Shown here one piece after another: positions 34,300 to 43,306 of a DNA stretch of 64,000 nucleotides. Position 1 is the first letter of the stretch, and each line of letters opens with the position of its first letter. Position numbers and translations under genes: made by a program. Source of the stretch: Pseudobutyrivibrio xylanivorans DSM 14809 (lineage in GTDB: Bacteria; Bacillota; Clostridia; Lachnospirales; Lachnospiraceae); NCBI RefSeq assembly GCF_900141825.1, contig NZ_FQYQ01000001.1:62001-126000 (forward strand), in the 5' to 3' direction. The notes below the pieces were generated by a model that saw only the letters and a list, made by a program, of their open reading frames with translations, was not told the origin of the DNA and made no database searches.

Positions 34300-35694
34300 T
34301 TGAAAAGGAAAAAAGTATTGGCACTTGCTCTTGCATCAACGATGCTTGTAGCGATGATGGGGTGCGGAAACACATCTGAAAGCAACAATTCAGGTGCTTC
34401 AGAAAACGAAGGGGCAGCAGATCTAACATCATATGAAGATATCATCCTCGGCGAGGATTTTACAGATCTAGAAGCTACAATCACAATGTTCAACAACAGA
34501 ACAGACTTAGACTCAGACGATTACGGCGGAGTTACATGGAAGGAATACCTTGCAGCATTTAACGAGGTATATCCAAACATCACAGTAAAAATTACAACAG
34601 ATACAAACTACGCAGATGATGCACTTACACATTTGCAGTCTGGTGATTACGAGACAATCATGGGTATCCCAGCAATTGATAGCGCAGACTTTAGCACATA
34701 TTTCATCTCATACGGTGATTTAGAGACTATGTCAAAGCAAATCAATTATGCAGATGAGAAGATGTATCAGCAGGAAGTATACGGTGTACCTTTCACAGCA
34801 ACTACACAGGGTATTGTTTATAACAAGAAAGTATTTGCAGATGCAGGAATCACTGAAACACCAAAGACTCCAGATGAGTTTATCGATGCATTAAAGCAGA
34901 TTAAAGAAAACACAGATGCTATTCCTCTTTATACAAACTACGCAGCAGGATGGACAATGGGTGTTTGGGATATGTACACAGGTGTTAGTGCTACAGGTGA
35001 TGAGGAATATGCAAATCAGAAGCTTCTTCACACAAAGGATCCTTTTAAGGATTATGGCGACAACACTCATCCATACTCAGTTTACAAGATTCTCTACGAT
35101 GCAGTAGCTGAAGGTCTTACAGAGGACGATTATACCACTACAGATTGGGAAGGCTGCAAGGGTATGATGAACAACGGCGAAATCGCTTGTATGGTACTTG
35201 GTTCTTGGGCAGTACCTCAGATGAAGGCAGCTGGTCCAAATGTTGATGATATTGGATACATGGCATTTCCAATCACAATTGATGGAAAGCAGTACGCAAA
35301 GGCAGGCGCTGACTATTGCTTCGGTATCAATGTAAATGCACCAACAGATGAGCAGCAGGCAGCTTTAGTATTTGTTAAGTGGATGGCTGAGGAATCAGGA
35401 TATTCATACAACGAGGATGGACTTCCAGTTGCAACAAAGAATACTGAGACAAAGCTTTCTTTCGATGGTGTAGATTTCATCGACGATGCTCCTTCAATTG
35501 ATGGCGAAGAGGATTTATTAAACGAGCTTAATGCAGAATCAGAGCTTAACGTTAACAACGGCGGTGACAGAAAAATTCAGGAGCTTATCGAGCATGCATC
35601 AATCGGTGATATGACATTTGATGAGATTATGGATTCATGGAATCAGCTTTGGACAGATGCACAGGATGTTTGTGGTGCAGAAATTCAGTATTAA
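34300..35694 (+). CDS. Mannooligosaccharide ABC transporter substrate-binding lipoprotein
   Basis: 464 residues. A signal peptide with lipobox VAMMGC leads to a Ser/Asn/Glu-rich linker and a family 1-type extracellular binding fold (WKEYLAAFNEVYPNITVKI; VYGVPFTATTQGIVYNKKVF). A TTG start follows AAGGAGG. As first gene of the main operon it should be the most abundant product; a hairpin after it may keep its mRNA level above the permease genes. The ligand is inferred from the operon, likely mannan oligosaccharides. Confidence 0.88.
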   Translation: MKRKKVLALALASTMLVAMMGCGNTSESNNSGASENEGAADLTSYEDIILGEDFTDLEATITMFNNRTDLDSDDYGGVTWKEYLAAFNEVYPNITVKITTDTNYADDALTHLQSGDYETIMGIPAIDSADFSTYFISYGDLETMSKQINYADEKMYQQEVYGVPFTATTQGIVYNKKVFADAGITETPKTPDEFIDALKQIKENTDAIPLYTNYAAGWTMGVWDMYTGVSATGDEEYANQKLLHTKDPFKDYGDNTHPYSVYKILYDAVAEGLTEDDYTTTDWEGCKGMMNNGEIACMVLGSWAVPQMKAAGPNVDDIGYMAFPITIDGKQYAKAGADYCFGINVNAPTDEQQAALVFVKWMAEESGYSYNEDGLPVATKNTETKLSFDGVDFIDDAPSIDGEEDLLNELNAESELNVNNGGDRKIQELIEHASIGDMTFDEIMDSWNQLWTDAQDVCGAEIQY

Positions 35695-35751
35695 TCAGTA
35701 TCTATAAACAGTTTAACAGTCAAAAAACAGTATTTTAAGCAGTTTTTACTC

Positions 35752-35780
35752 GGGAGAGCTTAAGCTTCATGGGCTCTCCC
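35752..35780 (+). promoter_or_regulatory. Intercistronic hairpin after the binding-protein gene
   Basis: GGGAGAGC (35752-35759) pairs perfectly with GCTCTCCC (35773-35780). Only a weak T-run follows, so partial read-through is expected. Such elements often stabilise the upstream mRNA. Confidence 0.65.
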
Positions 35781-35813
35781 AAGTTTATCTAAAAGAGTTG
35801 GGAGGAACTATTT

Positions 35814-36833
35814 ATGGCGACCGCGCTGGAAAATTCGAAAAAGTGGATAAGAAGTAGGAAGGGGCAACAGGTGTTAATTTGTGTTGGCTTTACGGTCATT
35901 CCTCTGTTATTGCTCTTCGTATTTACGTATTTGCCTTTTGGACAAATGGTAAAATTCAGTTTTTATAAAATGAAGTATTCCACTCCAGTCGATAAAAGAG
36001 TTTTCGTTGGATGGAAGAACTATATTGATGTATTTAACAGAAAAGACTGTTTCGGAGCATTAAAGCTTAGCCTTTATTACTGCTTTGGTGCAATTATGCA
36101 GCTTGTTCTATCACTTTATTTAGCAACAGTTCTTTCATTTAAGGTAAAGGGCGGCAATATCTTTAAGGGACTTATGTTTTTCCCTTATCTGATTAGTGGT
36201 ATTGCTATCGGTTTTATTTTCAAATTTTTCTACACCAGAGGTTTTGTGTTAGACACATTACTTGCTGGCCTTGGTATTAATTTAGAAAGTCTTCCATATT
36301 GGTTGAAGGATCAGAAAGTAAACAACTGGTCGTTGGTTGCAACATCAGTATGGCGTTATTTCGGACAGAATATGGTCCTCTTTATTGGAGCTATTATGTC
36401 TGTAGATGCAGAACTTTATGAGGCAGCTCAGCTAGATGGTGCAAATAGATTTCAGCAGTTTAAAAATATTATTCTGCCAAGTATTAAAACAATTGTTACA
36501 TTAAACATTATTCTTTCTATTACCGGTTCATTATCAGCATTTGAGCAGCCATATGTTATTACAAATGGTGCAAATGGAACTGGAACATATTTCGTAGTAA
36601 TGAATGAAATTGCTCACACAAGCCAGAAGGTAGGACTTGCAAGTGCAATGGCGGTAGTACTTCTGATGATCATTTTTGGATGTACGATTCTGCAGAAGCT
36701 GTTCTTTAAGTACATATTCAGAGATGCGAACAGCGAGGATGAGTCTTATGCAGCAAAGAGAGCAAAGCAGAAGGCTGAGAAGAAGGCTGACAAAGAATCG
36801 AAAAAGGCTCTTAGAGCTGTAAAGGCAGCGTAA
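35814..36833 (+). CDS. ABC sugar transporter permease 1 (MalF type)
   Basis: 339 residues, about six membrane helices, with the EAA loop ELYEAAQLDGANRFQQFKNIILP that contacts the ATPase. The Lys/Ala-rich C-terminal tail (AKQKAEKKADKESKKALRAVKAA) is unusual and cytosolic. It pairs with permease 2. No ATPase gene is in the operon, so a shared MsmX-like ATPase is expected, as common in Firmicutes. Confidence 0.9.
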   Translation: MATALENSKKWIRSRKGQQVLICVGFTVIPLLLLFVFTYLPFGQMVKFSFYKMKYSTPVDKRVFVGWKNYIDVFNRKDCFGALKLSLYYCFGAIMQLVLSLYLATVLSFKVKGGNIFKGLMFFPYLISGIAIGFIFKFFYTRGFVLDTLLAGLGINLESLPYWLKDQKVNNWSLVATSVWRYFGQNMVLFIGAIMSVDAELYEAAQLDGANRFQQFKNIILPSIKTIVTLNIILSITGSLSAFEQPYVITNGANGTGTYFVVMNEIAHTSQKVGLASAMAVVLLMIIFGCTILQKLFFKYIFRDANSEDESYAAKRAKQKAEKKADKESKKALRAVKAA

Positions 36834-36849
36834 TAGAGGTGAATAAATA

Positions 36850-37698
36850 ATGAAAAGAAAACAAATTAATCTATCTACATTAGTTATTAACATAATCAAA
36901 TATTTTTCATTGGTATTATTTGGTTTTGTGGCTGTTGTACCGGTAATTTCCTGTGTTATAACCGCTTTCAAAACATCAGAGGAATATCAGAATACAAATG
37001 TTATGACATTGCCAGAAAACTGGCTGAATTTTGATAACTTTATAAAAGCTTTTACGACAGCAAACATGGGCAGAGCATTCATAAACTCCCTCATTGTAAT
37101 GATGTGTGTGTTATTCGTATCAATTATCGTGGGAACACAGCTTGCTTATGTACTGAATAGATTTAAGTTTCCAGGAAATACTCTCATCAGAAATCTGTTC
37201 TTGTTTGCTTCACTTCTCCCCGGTGTAGCTATGCAGGTGACGGTTTACAACATCATGTCGTCACTTGGATTTATCAATCACCTGTATGGTTACATAATTA
37301 TGATGTGCGGTACAGATGTAATATCTATCTACATTTTCATACAGTTTATGGAAAACATACCAGTTTCCCTTGATGAGTCGGCAATCATTGATGGAGCAAA
37401 CTACTGGACTATCTACTGGAAAATAATGCTTCCACTATTAAAGCCAGCTATCATCACATCCTGCATCCTAAAGGGTGTTGGTGTTTACAACGAATACTAC
37501 GCAGCTAACCTTTATCTTCAGGATAAGGATTTGCACACAATAGCAACATCCCTTTACACCTTCGTAGGTCCTATGGGAAGCCAGTACAATCTTATTTGTG
37601 CCGGTGTGTTAATTTCCTTACTGCCAGCTCTTATTGTATTCATCATTTTCCAGAAGCAGATATATAGTGGTATCACAGCAGGTGCTGTAAAGGGGTAG
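36850..37698 (+). CDS. ABC sugar transporter permease 2 (MalG type)
   Basis: 282 residues with about six helices and the EAA loop VSLDESAIIDGANYWTIYWKI. The C-terminus ITAGAVKG is typical of the MalG/LacG group. It starts 17 bases after permease 1 and forms the channel with it. Confidence 0.9.
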   Translation: MKRKQINLSTLVINIIKYFSLVLFGFVAVVPVISCVITAFKTSEEYQNTNVMTLPENWLNFDNFIKAFTTANMGRAFINSLIVMMCVLFVSIIVGTQLAYVLNRFKFPGNTLIRNLFLFASLLPGVAMQVTVYNIMSSLGFINHLYGYIIMMCGTDVISIYIFIQFMENIPVSLDESAIIDGANYWTIYWKIMLPLLKPAIITSCILKGVGVYNEYYAANLYLQDKDLHTIATSLYTFVGPMGSQYNLICAGVLISLLPALIVFIIFQKQIYSGITAGAVKG

Positions 37699-37703
37699 TA
37701 GTA

Positions 37704-38873
37704 ATGTTTGTAGAAGAAATAAAAAAGGAATTATTAGAGAATATTATTCCCTTTTGGAAAGGGATGGAAGACAAAAGCCACGGAGGCTTTTATGGATACT
37801 TAGATTATGATTTAAAGTTAGATAAGCAAGCGGAAAAAGGATGCATTTTAAATAGTAGAATTACCTGGTTTTTTGCAAATGCTTATCTAATTACAAAGGA
37901 TGAAAGCCTTCTTTTATATGCGAAGCAGGGATACACTTTCATGAAGGAAAAATGCTTTGATAAGAAATATCCAGGTGTGTTTTGGTCGGTGGATTATCAG
38001 GGAAATCCTGTGGATACCACAAAACATACCTACAATCAGGCATTTGCTATTTACGCACTTTGTGCATATTTTGAAGCTTCAAATGATGTGGAAGCATTGG
38101 AGCTTGCCTATGAATTATTCCATGTGATCGAGGATTATTGTACAGATGATTACGGATATTTAGAGGCATTCAAGAGGGATTTTTCGCCTGAATCAAATGA
38201 AAAGCTTTCTGAAAATGGTGTCATAGCAGAAAAGACTATGAACACACTGTTACATGTACTTGAGGCGTACACCCAGCTTTACAAGGTTTCAAAAGACGAT
38301 AAGGTACGTCAAAAGCTGTATCGCATTTGCGATATTATCAAAAATAAGGTTTACAACCCTAGCCTGAAAAGGCAGGACGTATTTTTTGATAAGAAGTACA
38401 ACAGTATTTTAGATTTACATTCCTATGGTCATGATATAGAGACTGCATGGCTGGTGGATAGAGCACTTGAGGTTTTGGATGATGATGAACTTAGCAATTC
38501 GATTAGTCCTATCACTGAGGCACTTACAGAGCAGACTTTCAAGGTGGCTTTTGATGGTCACTCGTTTGCTAACGAATGTGAAAAGGGTGTTGTCAATAAT
38601 CATCGTGTGTGGTGGGTACAGGCTGAAGCAATCGTTGGATTCATCAATGGTTGGCAAAAAAATAAATCAGACGAGAAATACCTTTTGGCAGCTAAATCCA
38701 TATGGGAATTTATAAAAACATATGTGGTAGATAAACGAGAAGGCTCAGAGTGGTATTGGGAAGTGGATGAAAATGGAAAGCCATATGAAGGCAGACCGAT
38801 AGTGGAGCCATGGAAGTGCCCATATCACAACGGCCGCATGTGTTTTGAAGTAATAAATAGATTAAGCGAGTAG
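37704..38873 (+). CDS. Mannobiose/cellobiose 2-epimerase (AGE family)
   Basis: 389 residues of the (alpha/alpha)6-barrel N-acylglucosamine/cellobiose epimerase family. Catalytic His candidates lie in [14 protein letters not shown] and in the C-terminal [11 protein letters not shown]; aromatic [12 protein letters not shown] fits the substrate pocket. It turns beta-1,4-mannobiose into mannosyl-glucose, the substrate of the next gene's GH130_1 enzyme. The gene order epimerase-GH130_1-GH130_2 is that of known mannan pathways. Confidence 0.9.
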   Translation: MFVEEIKKELLENIIPFWKGMEDKSHGGFYGYLDYDLKLDKQAEKGCILNSRITWFFANAYLITKDESLLLYAKQGYTFMKEKCFDKKYPGVFWSVDYQGNPVDTTKHTYNQAFAIYALCAYFEASNDVEALELAYELFHVIEDYCTDDYGYLEAFKRDFSPESNEKLSENGVIAEKTMNTLLHVLEAYTQLYKVSKDDKVRQKLYRICDIIKNKVYNPSLKRQDVFFDKKYNSILDLHSYGHDIETAWLVDRALEVLDDDELSNSISPITEALTEQTFKVAFDGHSFANECEKGVVNNHRVWWVQAEAIVGFINGWQKNKSDEKYLLAAKSIWEFIKTYVVDKREGSEWYWEVDENGKPYEGRPIVEPWKCPYHNGRMCFEVINRLSE

Positions 38874-38884
38874 GAGATATATCA

Positions 38885-40054
38885 ATGTTACATGAGCGCT
38901 ATTTTGTAGAAAAGGAAAAGCAGGACAAGCTACTTTCAACAAAGAATGTAAAGTCAGATTTTTATAATGGTATTTATGATCGCTACGTATATCCAGTATT
39001 AACCAGAGAACATATTCCTCTTACCTGGAGATACGATTTGAATCCAGATACAAATCCATATTTTATGGAGAGACTGGGCATCAATGCAGTGATGAATTCG
39101 GGAGCCATTTATTTAAACGGAAAATATTATCTGGTTGCCCGTATTGAAGGAAATGACAGAAAGTCATTTTTCGGAGTAGCCGAAAGCGATAACGGCATAG
39201 ATGGGTTCAAATTCTGGGATTACCCAATTCTTTTAGATGATGTGTGCCCTGAGGAGACTAATGTGTACGATATGCGTCTCACTCAGCACGAGGATGGATA
39301 TATTTACGGTGTGTTCTGCTCTGAGAGCAAGGATACTTCAGTTAATGATTTATCTGCAGCTGTTGCTGCGGCAGGAATTGTCCGCACTAAGGATTTGAAG
39401 AACTGGGAGCGACTTGACAATCTTACAACACTTAGAAGCCCACAGCAGAGAAATGTAGTGCTTCACCCTGAGTTTGTAGATGGAAAGTATGCATTCTATA
39501 CACGTCCAATGGACGATTTCATCGAGACAGGAAGCGGTGGCGGAGTTGGTTTTGGTTTATGTGAGGATATCACACATGCTGTTATCGATGAGGAAAAGAT
39601 GACCAGCCTTAGAAAATATCACACTATTACAGAGGCTAAAAATGGTGCCGGAGCTACTCCTATTAAGACAGATAAGGGCTGGATTCATATTGCTCACGGT
39701 GTTAGAAACACTGCAGCTGGACTTCGCTATGTTATATATGCATTTGCCACAGATTTAAATGATCCTTCAAAGGTTATTGCTGAGCCATCTGGTTTATTAA
39801 TCGGACCTAGAGGGGAAGAGCGTGTAGGAGATGTATCAAATGTAGTATTTACAAATGGTGCAATCGTCAATGAAAACAATGAAGTATTTATTTATTACGC
39901 ATCCAGCGACACAAGAATGCATGTAGCTACTACTACAATTGATAAATTAAAGGATTATGTGTTTAACACACCATCTGATCCGGGTCGCTCAGTGGAGTGT
40001 GTCGCACAAAGATGTGAATTAATCAGAAAAAATCTTGAGTTTTTAAATAGATAA
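38885..40054 (+). CDS. GH130 mannosylglucose phosphorylase
   Basis: 389 residues. [35 protein letters not shown] and the HGVRNT segment resemble GH130 subfamily 1 (4-O-beta-mannosyl-glucose phosphorylase). It would split mannosyl-glucose with phosphate into mannose-1-phosphate and glucose. It is preceded by the 2-epimerase that makes its substrate. No signal peptide, so cytosolic. Confidence 0.88.
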   Translation: MLHERYFVEKEKQDKLLSTKNVKSDFYNGIYDRYVYPVLTREHIPLTWRYDLNPDTNPYFMERLGINAVMNSGAIYLNGKYYLVARIEGNDRKSFFGVAESDNGIDGFKFWDYPILLDDVCPEETNVYDMRLTQHEDGYIYGVFCSESKDTSVNDLSAAVAAAGIVRTKDLKNWERLDNLTTLRSPQQRNVVLHPEFVDGKYAFYTRPMDDFIETGSGGGVGFGLCEDITHAVIDEEKMTSLRKYHTITEAKNGAGATPIKTDKGWIHIAHGVRNTAAGLRYVIYAFATDLNDPSKVIAEPSGLLIGPRGEERVGDVSNVVFTNGAIVNENNEVFIYYASSDTRMHVATTTIDKLKDYVFNTPSDPGRSVECVAQRCELIRKNLEFLNR

Positions 40055-40068
40055 CGGAGGAAACACAA

Positions 40069-41091
40069 ATGTCAAAGTACACAATGATCAGCCCTGAGGT
40101 ACCAAATGTTCCATGGCAGGACAAGCCAGCTAATTTAGTTGGTGCGCCAATCTGGAGATATGATGAAAATCCTATTATCGGACGTAATCCACTTGAGGGT
40201 GTTGCTAGAATATTCAACAGTGCAGTAATGCCATATGGTGATGAGTTTATCGGTGTGTTCAGAGGTGAGCAGACAAATGGTATTCCATACATTTATCTTG
40301 GCCATAGCAAGGATGGTATTAATTGGACTTTCGAGACTGAAAAGATTCCATTTGTGGATGAAGAAGGAAATTCTTTCATGCCAAAGTATGCTTATGACCC
40401 TCGTCTTGTAAAGGTAGAGGATGCATACTATATCATTTGGTGCCAGGATTTTTATGGAGCATCTATTGGTATTGCAAAGACAACAGATTTCAAGACCTTT
40501 GTGAGACTTGAAAACCCATTTATCCCATTTAACAGAAATGCTGTTTTATTCCCAAGAAAGATTAATGGCAATTATGTAATGCTTTCACGTCCATCTGACA
40601 GCGGACACACACCATTCGGTGATATTTTCCTTAGCGAAAGCCCAGACCTTGTATATTGGGGAAAGCATAGACATGTAATGGGTAGAAATGATAAGTGGTG
40701 GCAGTCATTAAAGATTGGTGGCGGTGCAGCTCCAATCGAAACATCTGAAGGCTGGTTGCTTTTCTATCATGGTGTTACAGGAACCTGTAATGGATATGTA
40801 TATTCAATCGGTGGAGCTATTCTTGATATTGATAATCCTTCAAAGGTTAAGTATCGTTGTGAGAATTTCCTTCTCACTCCAGAAGAGTGGTATGAAGAGC
40901 GCGGATTTGTTCCAAATGTTTGTTTCCCATGTGCAACAATACATGATTCAAAGACAGGCAAGATTGCTCTTTACTATGGAGCTGCAGATAGCTATGTAGG
41001 TCTCGCATTTACAAATCTTGATGAGATTATTGATTACATCAAGGACCACAGCGTTGTAACAGAAGAAGATACCGAAATCGGTATAAGATAG
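40069..41091 (+). CDS. GH130 mannooligosaccharide phosphorylase
   Basis: 340 residues with WRYDENPIIGRNP, YDPRLVKVED (catalytic Asp region), FYHGVTGTCNGYVYSIGGA and LYYGAADSYVGLA. This fits GH130 subfamily 2, which shortens beta-1,4-mannooligosaccharides by phosphorolysis from the non-reducing end. It saves ATP by making mannose-1-phosphate directly. It works with the neighbouring GH130 and the mutase at 45636. Confidence 0.88.
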   Translation: MSKYTMISPEVPNVPWQDKPANLVGAPIWRYDENPIIGRNPLEGVARIFNSAVMPYGDEFIGVFRGEQTNGIPYIYLGHSKDGINWTFETEKIPFVDEEGNSFMPKYAYDPRLVKVEDAYYIIWCQDFYGASIGIAKTTDFKTFVRLENPFIPFNRNAVLFPRKINGNYVMLSRPSDSGHTPFGDIFLSESPDLVYWGKHRHVMGRNDKWWQSLKIGGGAAPIETSEGWLLFYHGVTGTCNGYVYSIGGAILDIDNPSKVKYRCENFLLTPEEWYEERGFVPNVCFPCATIHDSKTGKIALYYGAADSYVGLAFTNLDEIIDYIKDHSVVTEEDTEIGIR

Positions 41092-41121
41092 TTGAATGAT
41101 ATACAAGGGAAGGTAAATGTT

Positions 41122-42177
41122 ATGTTTATTAAGTTTGATGATGAGTTCTTGGATTATAGCGGAAGGGTTGATTATGAAACTGATAAAACAATATTTATCT
41201 TCCCTTGTTCTTATGTAAGGGTGAAATTTAAAGGAAGTAGTCTGAATGCGATAGTAGATAACAAAAATGTCTACTGGGATAACTATCTTGGAATTATTGT
41301 CGATGGCAAACAGTCCAAGGTAAAGCTTTCGAATGATGAGGGCAAGCAGACAGTAACCCTGGTCGAGGATGAAGAGGCAAATCTCCATGAGGTGATGCTC
41401 TTTAAGAGGCAGGATAGCTGTCATCAGGTTGGATTTTATGGTTTTGAGTTGGATGATGATGGAATTCTATTGGAACCACCTGAGAAGCCTCAAGGGAAAA
41501 TAGAGGTGTATGGAGATAGTGTTTCAGCAGGAGAGGTATCTGAGGCCTATGATTTTGTGGGAAAACCTGATCCAGACTGGCATCAGGGGGAGCTTTCAAA
41601 CAGTTATTATTCCTATGCCTGGCTTACTGCCAGAAAGCTAAATGCTCAGATACATGATATTGCTCAGGGAGGAATAGCACTTATAGATGATACCGGATGG
41701 TTTAACGAACCAAATTACATAGGTATGGAGTCTGTATACGATAAAGTGCGATATAATCCCGCCATTGGAGAGTCTTCTAAATGGGATTTTAGTAAATATA
41801 CACCTGATGTCGTCATAGTGGCTATAGGTCAAAACGACAGTCATCCAGATGATTATATGGCAAAGGATTACCACTGTAGTCAGGCTAAAAACTGGAGAGA
41901 ACATTATCGTAAATTCGTATTAAATTTGAAAACAATTTATCCCGATGTCCATATAGTTTTGTGCACAACTATTTTGGAGCATCATAAAAACTGGGATATT
42001 TCTATAGATGAAGTCTGTAATGAGATTGCAGACGACAAGATACATCATTTTCTTTTTGAAAATAACGGCTCAGGTACATCGGGGCATATCAGAAAGCAGG
42101 AGGCTGAAAAAATGTCAGATCAGCTTGCGGCATATATTGAAAGCCTTGGTATACCAAGCTTAAGAAGAGGCAAATAA
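41122..42177 (+). CDS. CE2-type acetylesterase
   Basis: About 350 residues: an N-terminal jelly-roll (~1-115) then an SGNH domain with nucleophile Ser in VYGDSVSAGE, Gly-rich AQGGIALI, GQND and His in SGHIRKQEA. CE2 enzymes remove acetyl groups from mannan or xylan oligosaccharides. No signal peptide, so it acts on imported sugars. I chose the ATG at 41122, preceded by GGGAAGG; the in-frame TTG at 41092 has no good SD. Confidence 0.85.
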   Translation: MFIKFDDEFLDYSGRVDYETDKTIFIFPCSYVRVKFKGSSLNAIVDNKNVYWDNYLGIIVDGKQSKVKLSNDEGKQTVTLVEDEEANLHEVMLFKRQDSCHQVGFYGFELDDDGILLEPPEKPQGKIEVYGDSVSAGEVSEAYDFVGKPDPDWHQGELSNSYYSYAWLTARKLNAQIHDIAQGGIALIDDTGWFNEPNYIGMESVYDKVRYNPAIGESSKWDFSKYTPDVVIVAIGQNDSHPDDYMAKDYHCSQAKNWREHYRKFVLNLKTIYPDVHIVLCTTILEHHKNWDISIDEVCNEIADDKIHHFLFENNGSGTSGHIRKQEAEKMSDQLAAYIESLGIPSLRRGK

Positions 42178-42179
42178 AG

Positions 42180-43295
42180 ATGAAAGAATACATTAATTAC
42201 AAAGAAAGTATATGTAATAAAGGCAATCTTTTCAGATTAAAGCGTGTGATGAAGAAAGCTAACGCAAAGGAAGAGATTACTATTGGTTTTATTGGTGGTT
42301 CTATCACACAGGGCTCATTAGCTTCAGCAGATGATAAATGCTATGCATGGAAGGTTTTTGAGTGGTGGAAGGAGATTTTTAAAGATACCAGCTTCAAATA
42401 TGTAAATGCAGGAATTGGAGGGACAACCTCTCATTTTGGGGCAGCAAGAGTTGAGGCCGATTTGCTTAATGCTAAGCCTGATTTAGTATTTGTGGAGTTT
42501 TCAGTAAATGATGATAGTAATGAGCATTTTCTAGAAACCTACGAAGGTCTTGTGAGACATATTTATAGAAGCGAGAGTGCTCCGGCTGTATTGCTTATAA
42601 GCAATGTTTTTTATGATACAGGAGCAAATGCTCAGCTTCAGCATTCAAAGGTGGCCCGTTTCTATGAACTTCCACTTATCAGTATGCAAAGTGCCATTTA
42701 TCCTGCTGTCAGAGATGGGAAAATCGCAGTAAGAGATATTACTCCTGATGATTTGCATCCAAATGATATGGGGCACGAGCTTGTTGCATCGGTGGTTAGA
42801 TTTTTCCTGGATAGAACATTACAGGAGGTTCTTATAGGAGAGCAGCCAGCTTTTGAGAACGATAGTCTGCCGGCTCCTATAACAGAAAATACCTACGAAA
42901 ATGCAATCAGAGTGGACAATAGAACATATGAGGCCAGCTGTCAGGGCTTTATTAAAGATGAAAGTGAACAGCAGGATATTACAGATTGCTTTAAGAATGG
43001 ATGGCTTCTCAGCGAAGGTGAGGGAAGGATAGCATTTGAAGTGGAATGTACTGGTGCAGCTATTCAATACCGCAAATACGTATCGAAGAATGCACCTGTA
43101 GCTGAAGTTTTTATTGATGGCAAGCCTGTTACAGAACTTGATGCAAATTTTGATGAAAGCTGGGGTGACAAGCTGGAGCTTGAGACACTGTTTGAGCATT
43201 GTGAATACAGTAATTACAAGATAGAAGTAGTTATAAAAGACGGTAATAAAGTGAAGAATCCATTTAATTTGGTTTCGGTAATTTTGGCTAGATAG
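42180..43295 (+). CDS. CE17-like mannan acetylesterase
   Basis: 371 residues. An SGNH catalytic part has IGGSITQGSLA (Ser), NAGIGGTTS, VNDDSNEHF and DDLHPNDMGHE (Asp/His). A C-terminal beta-sandwich (~230-371) resembles the CBM35-like module of the Roseburia CE17 mannan esterase. Known CE17 enzymes remove 2-O-acetyls, complementing CE2. It starts 2 bases after the CE2 gene, so the two are coupled. Confidence 0.85.
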   Translation: MKEYINYKESICNKGNLFRLKRVMKKANAKEEITIGFIGGSITQGSLASADDKCYAWKVFEWWKEIFKDTSFKYVNAGIGGTTSHFGAARVEADLLNAKPDLVFVEFSVNDDSNEHFLETYEGLVRHIYRSESAPAVLLISNVFYDTGANAQLQHSKVARFYELPLISMQSAIYPAVRDGKIAVRDITPDDLHPNDMGHELVASVVRFFLDRTLQEVLIGEQPAFENDSLPAPITENTYENAIRVDNRTYEASCQGFIKDESEQQDITDCFKNGWLLSEGEGRIAFEVECTGAAIQYRKYVSKNAPVAEVFIDGKPVTELDANFDESWGDKLELETLFEHCEYSNYKIEVVIKDGNKVKNPFNLVSVILAR

Positions 43296-43306
43296 GAAGT
43301 GAAAGT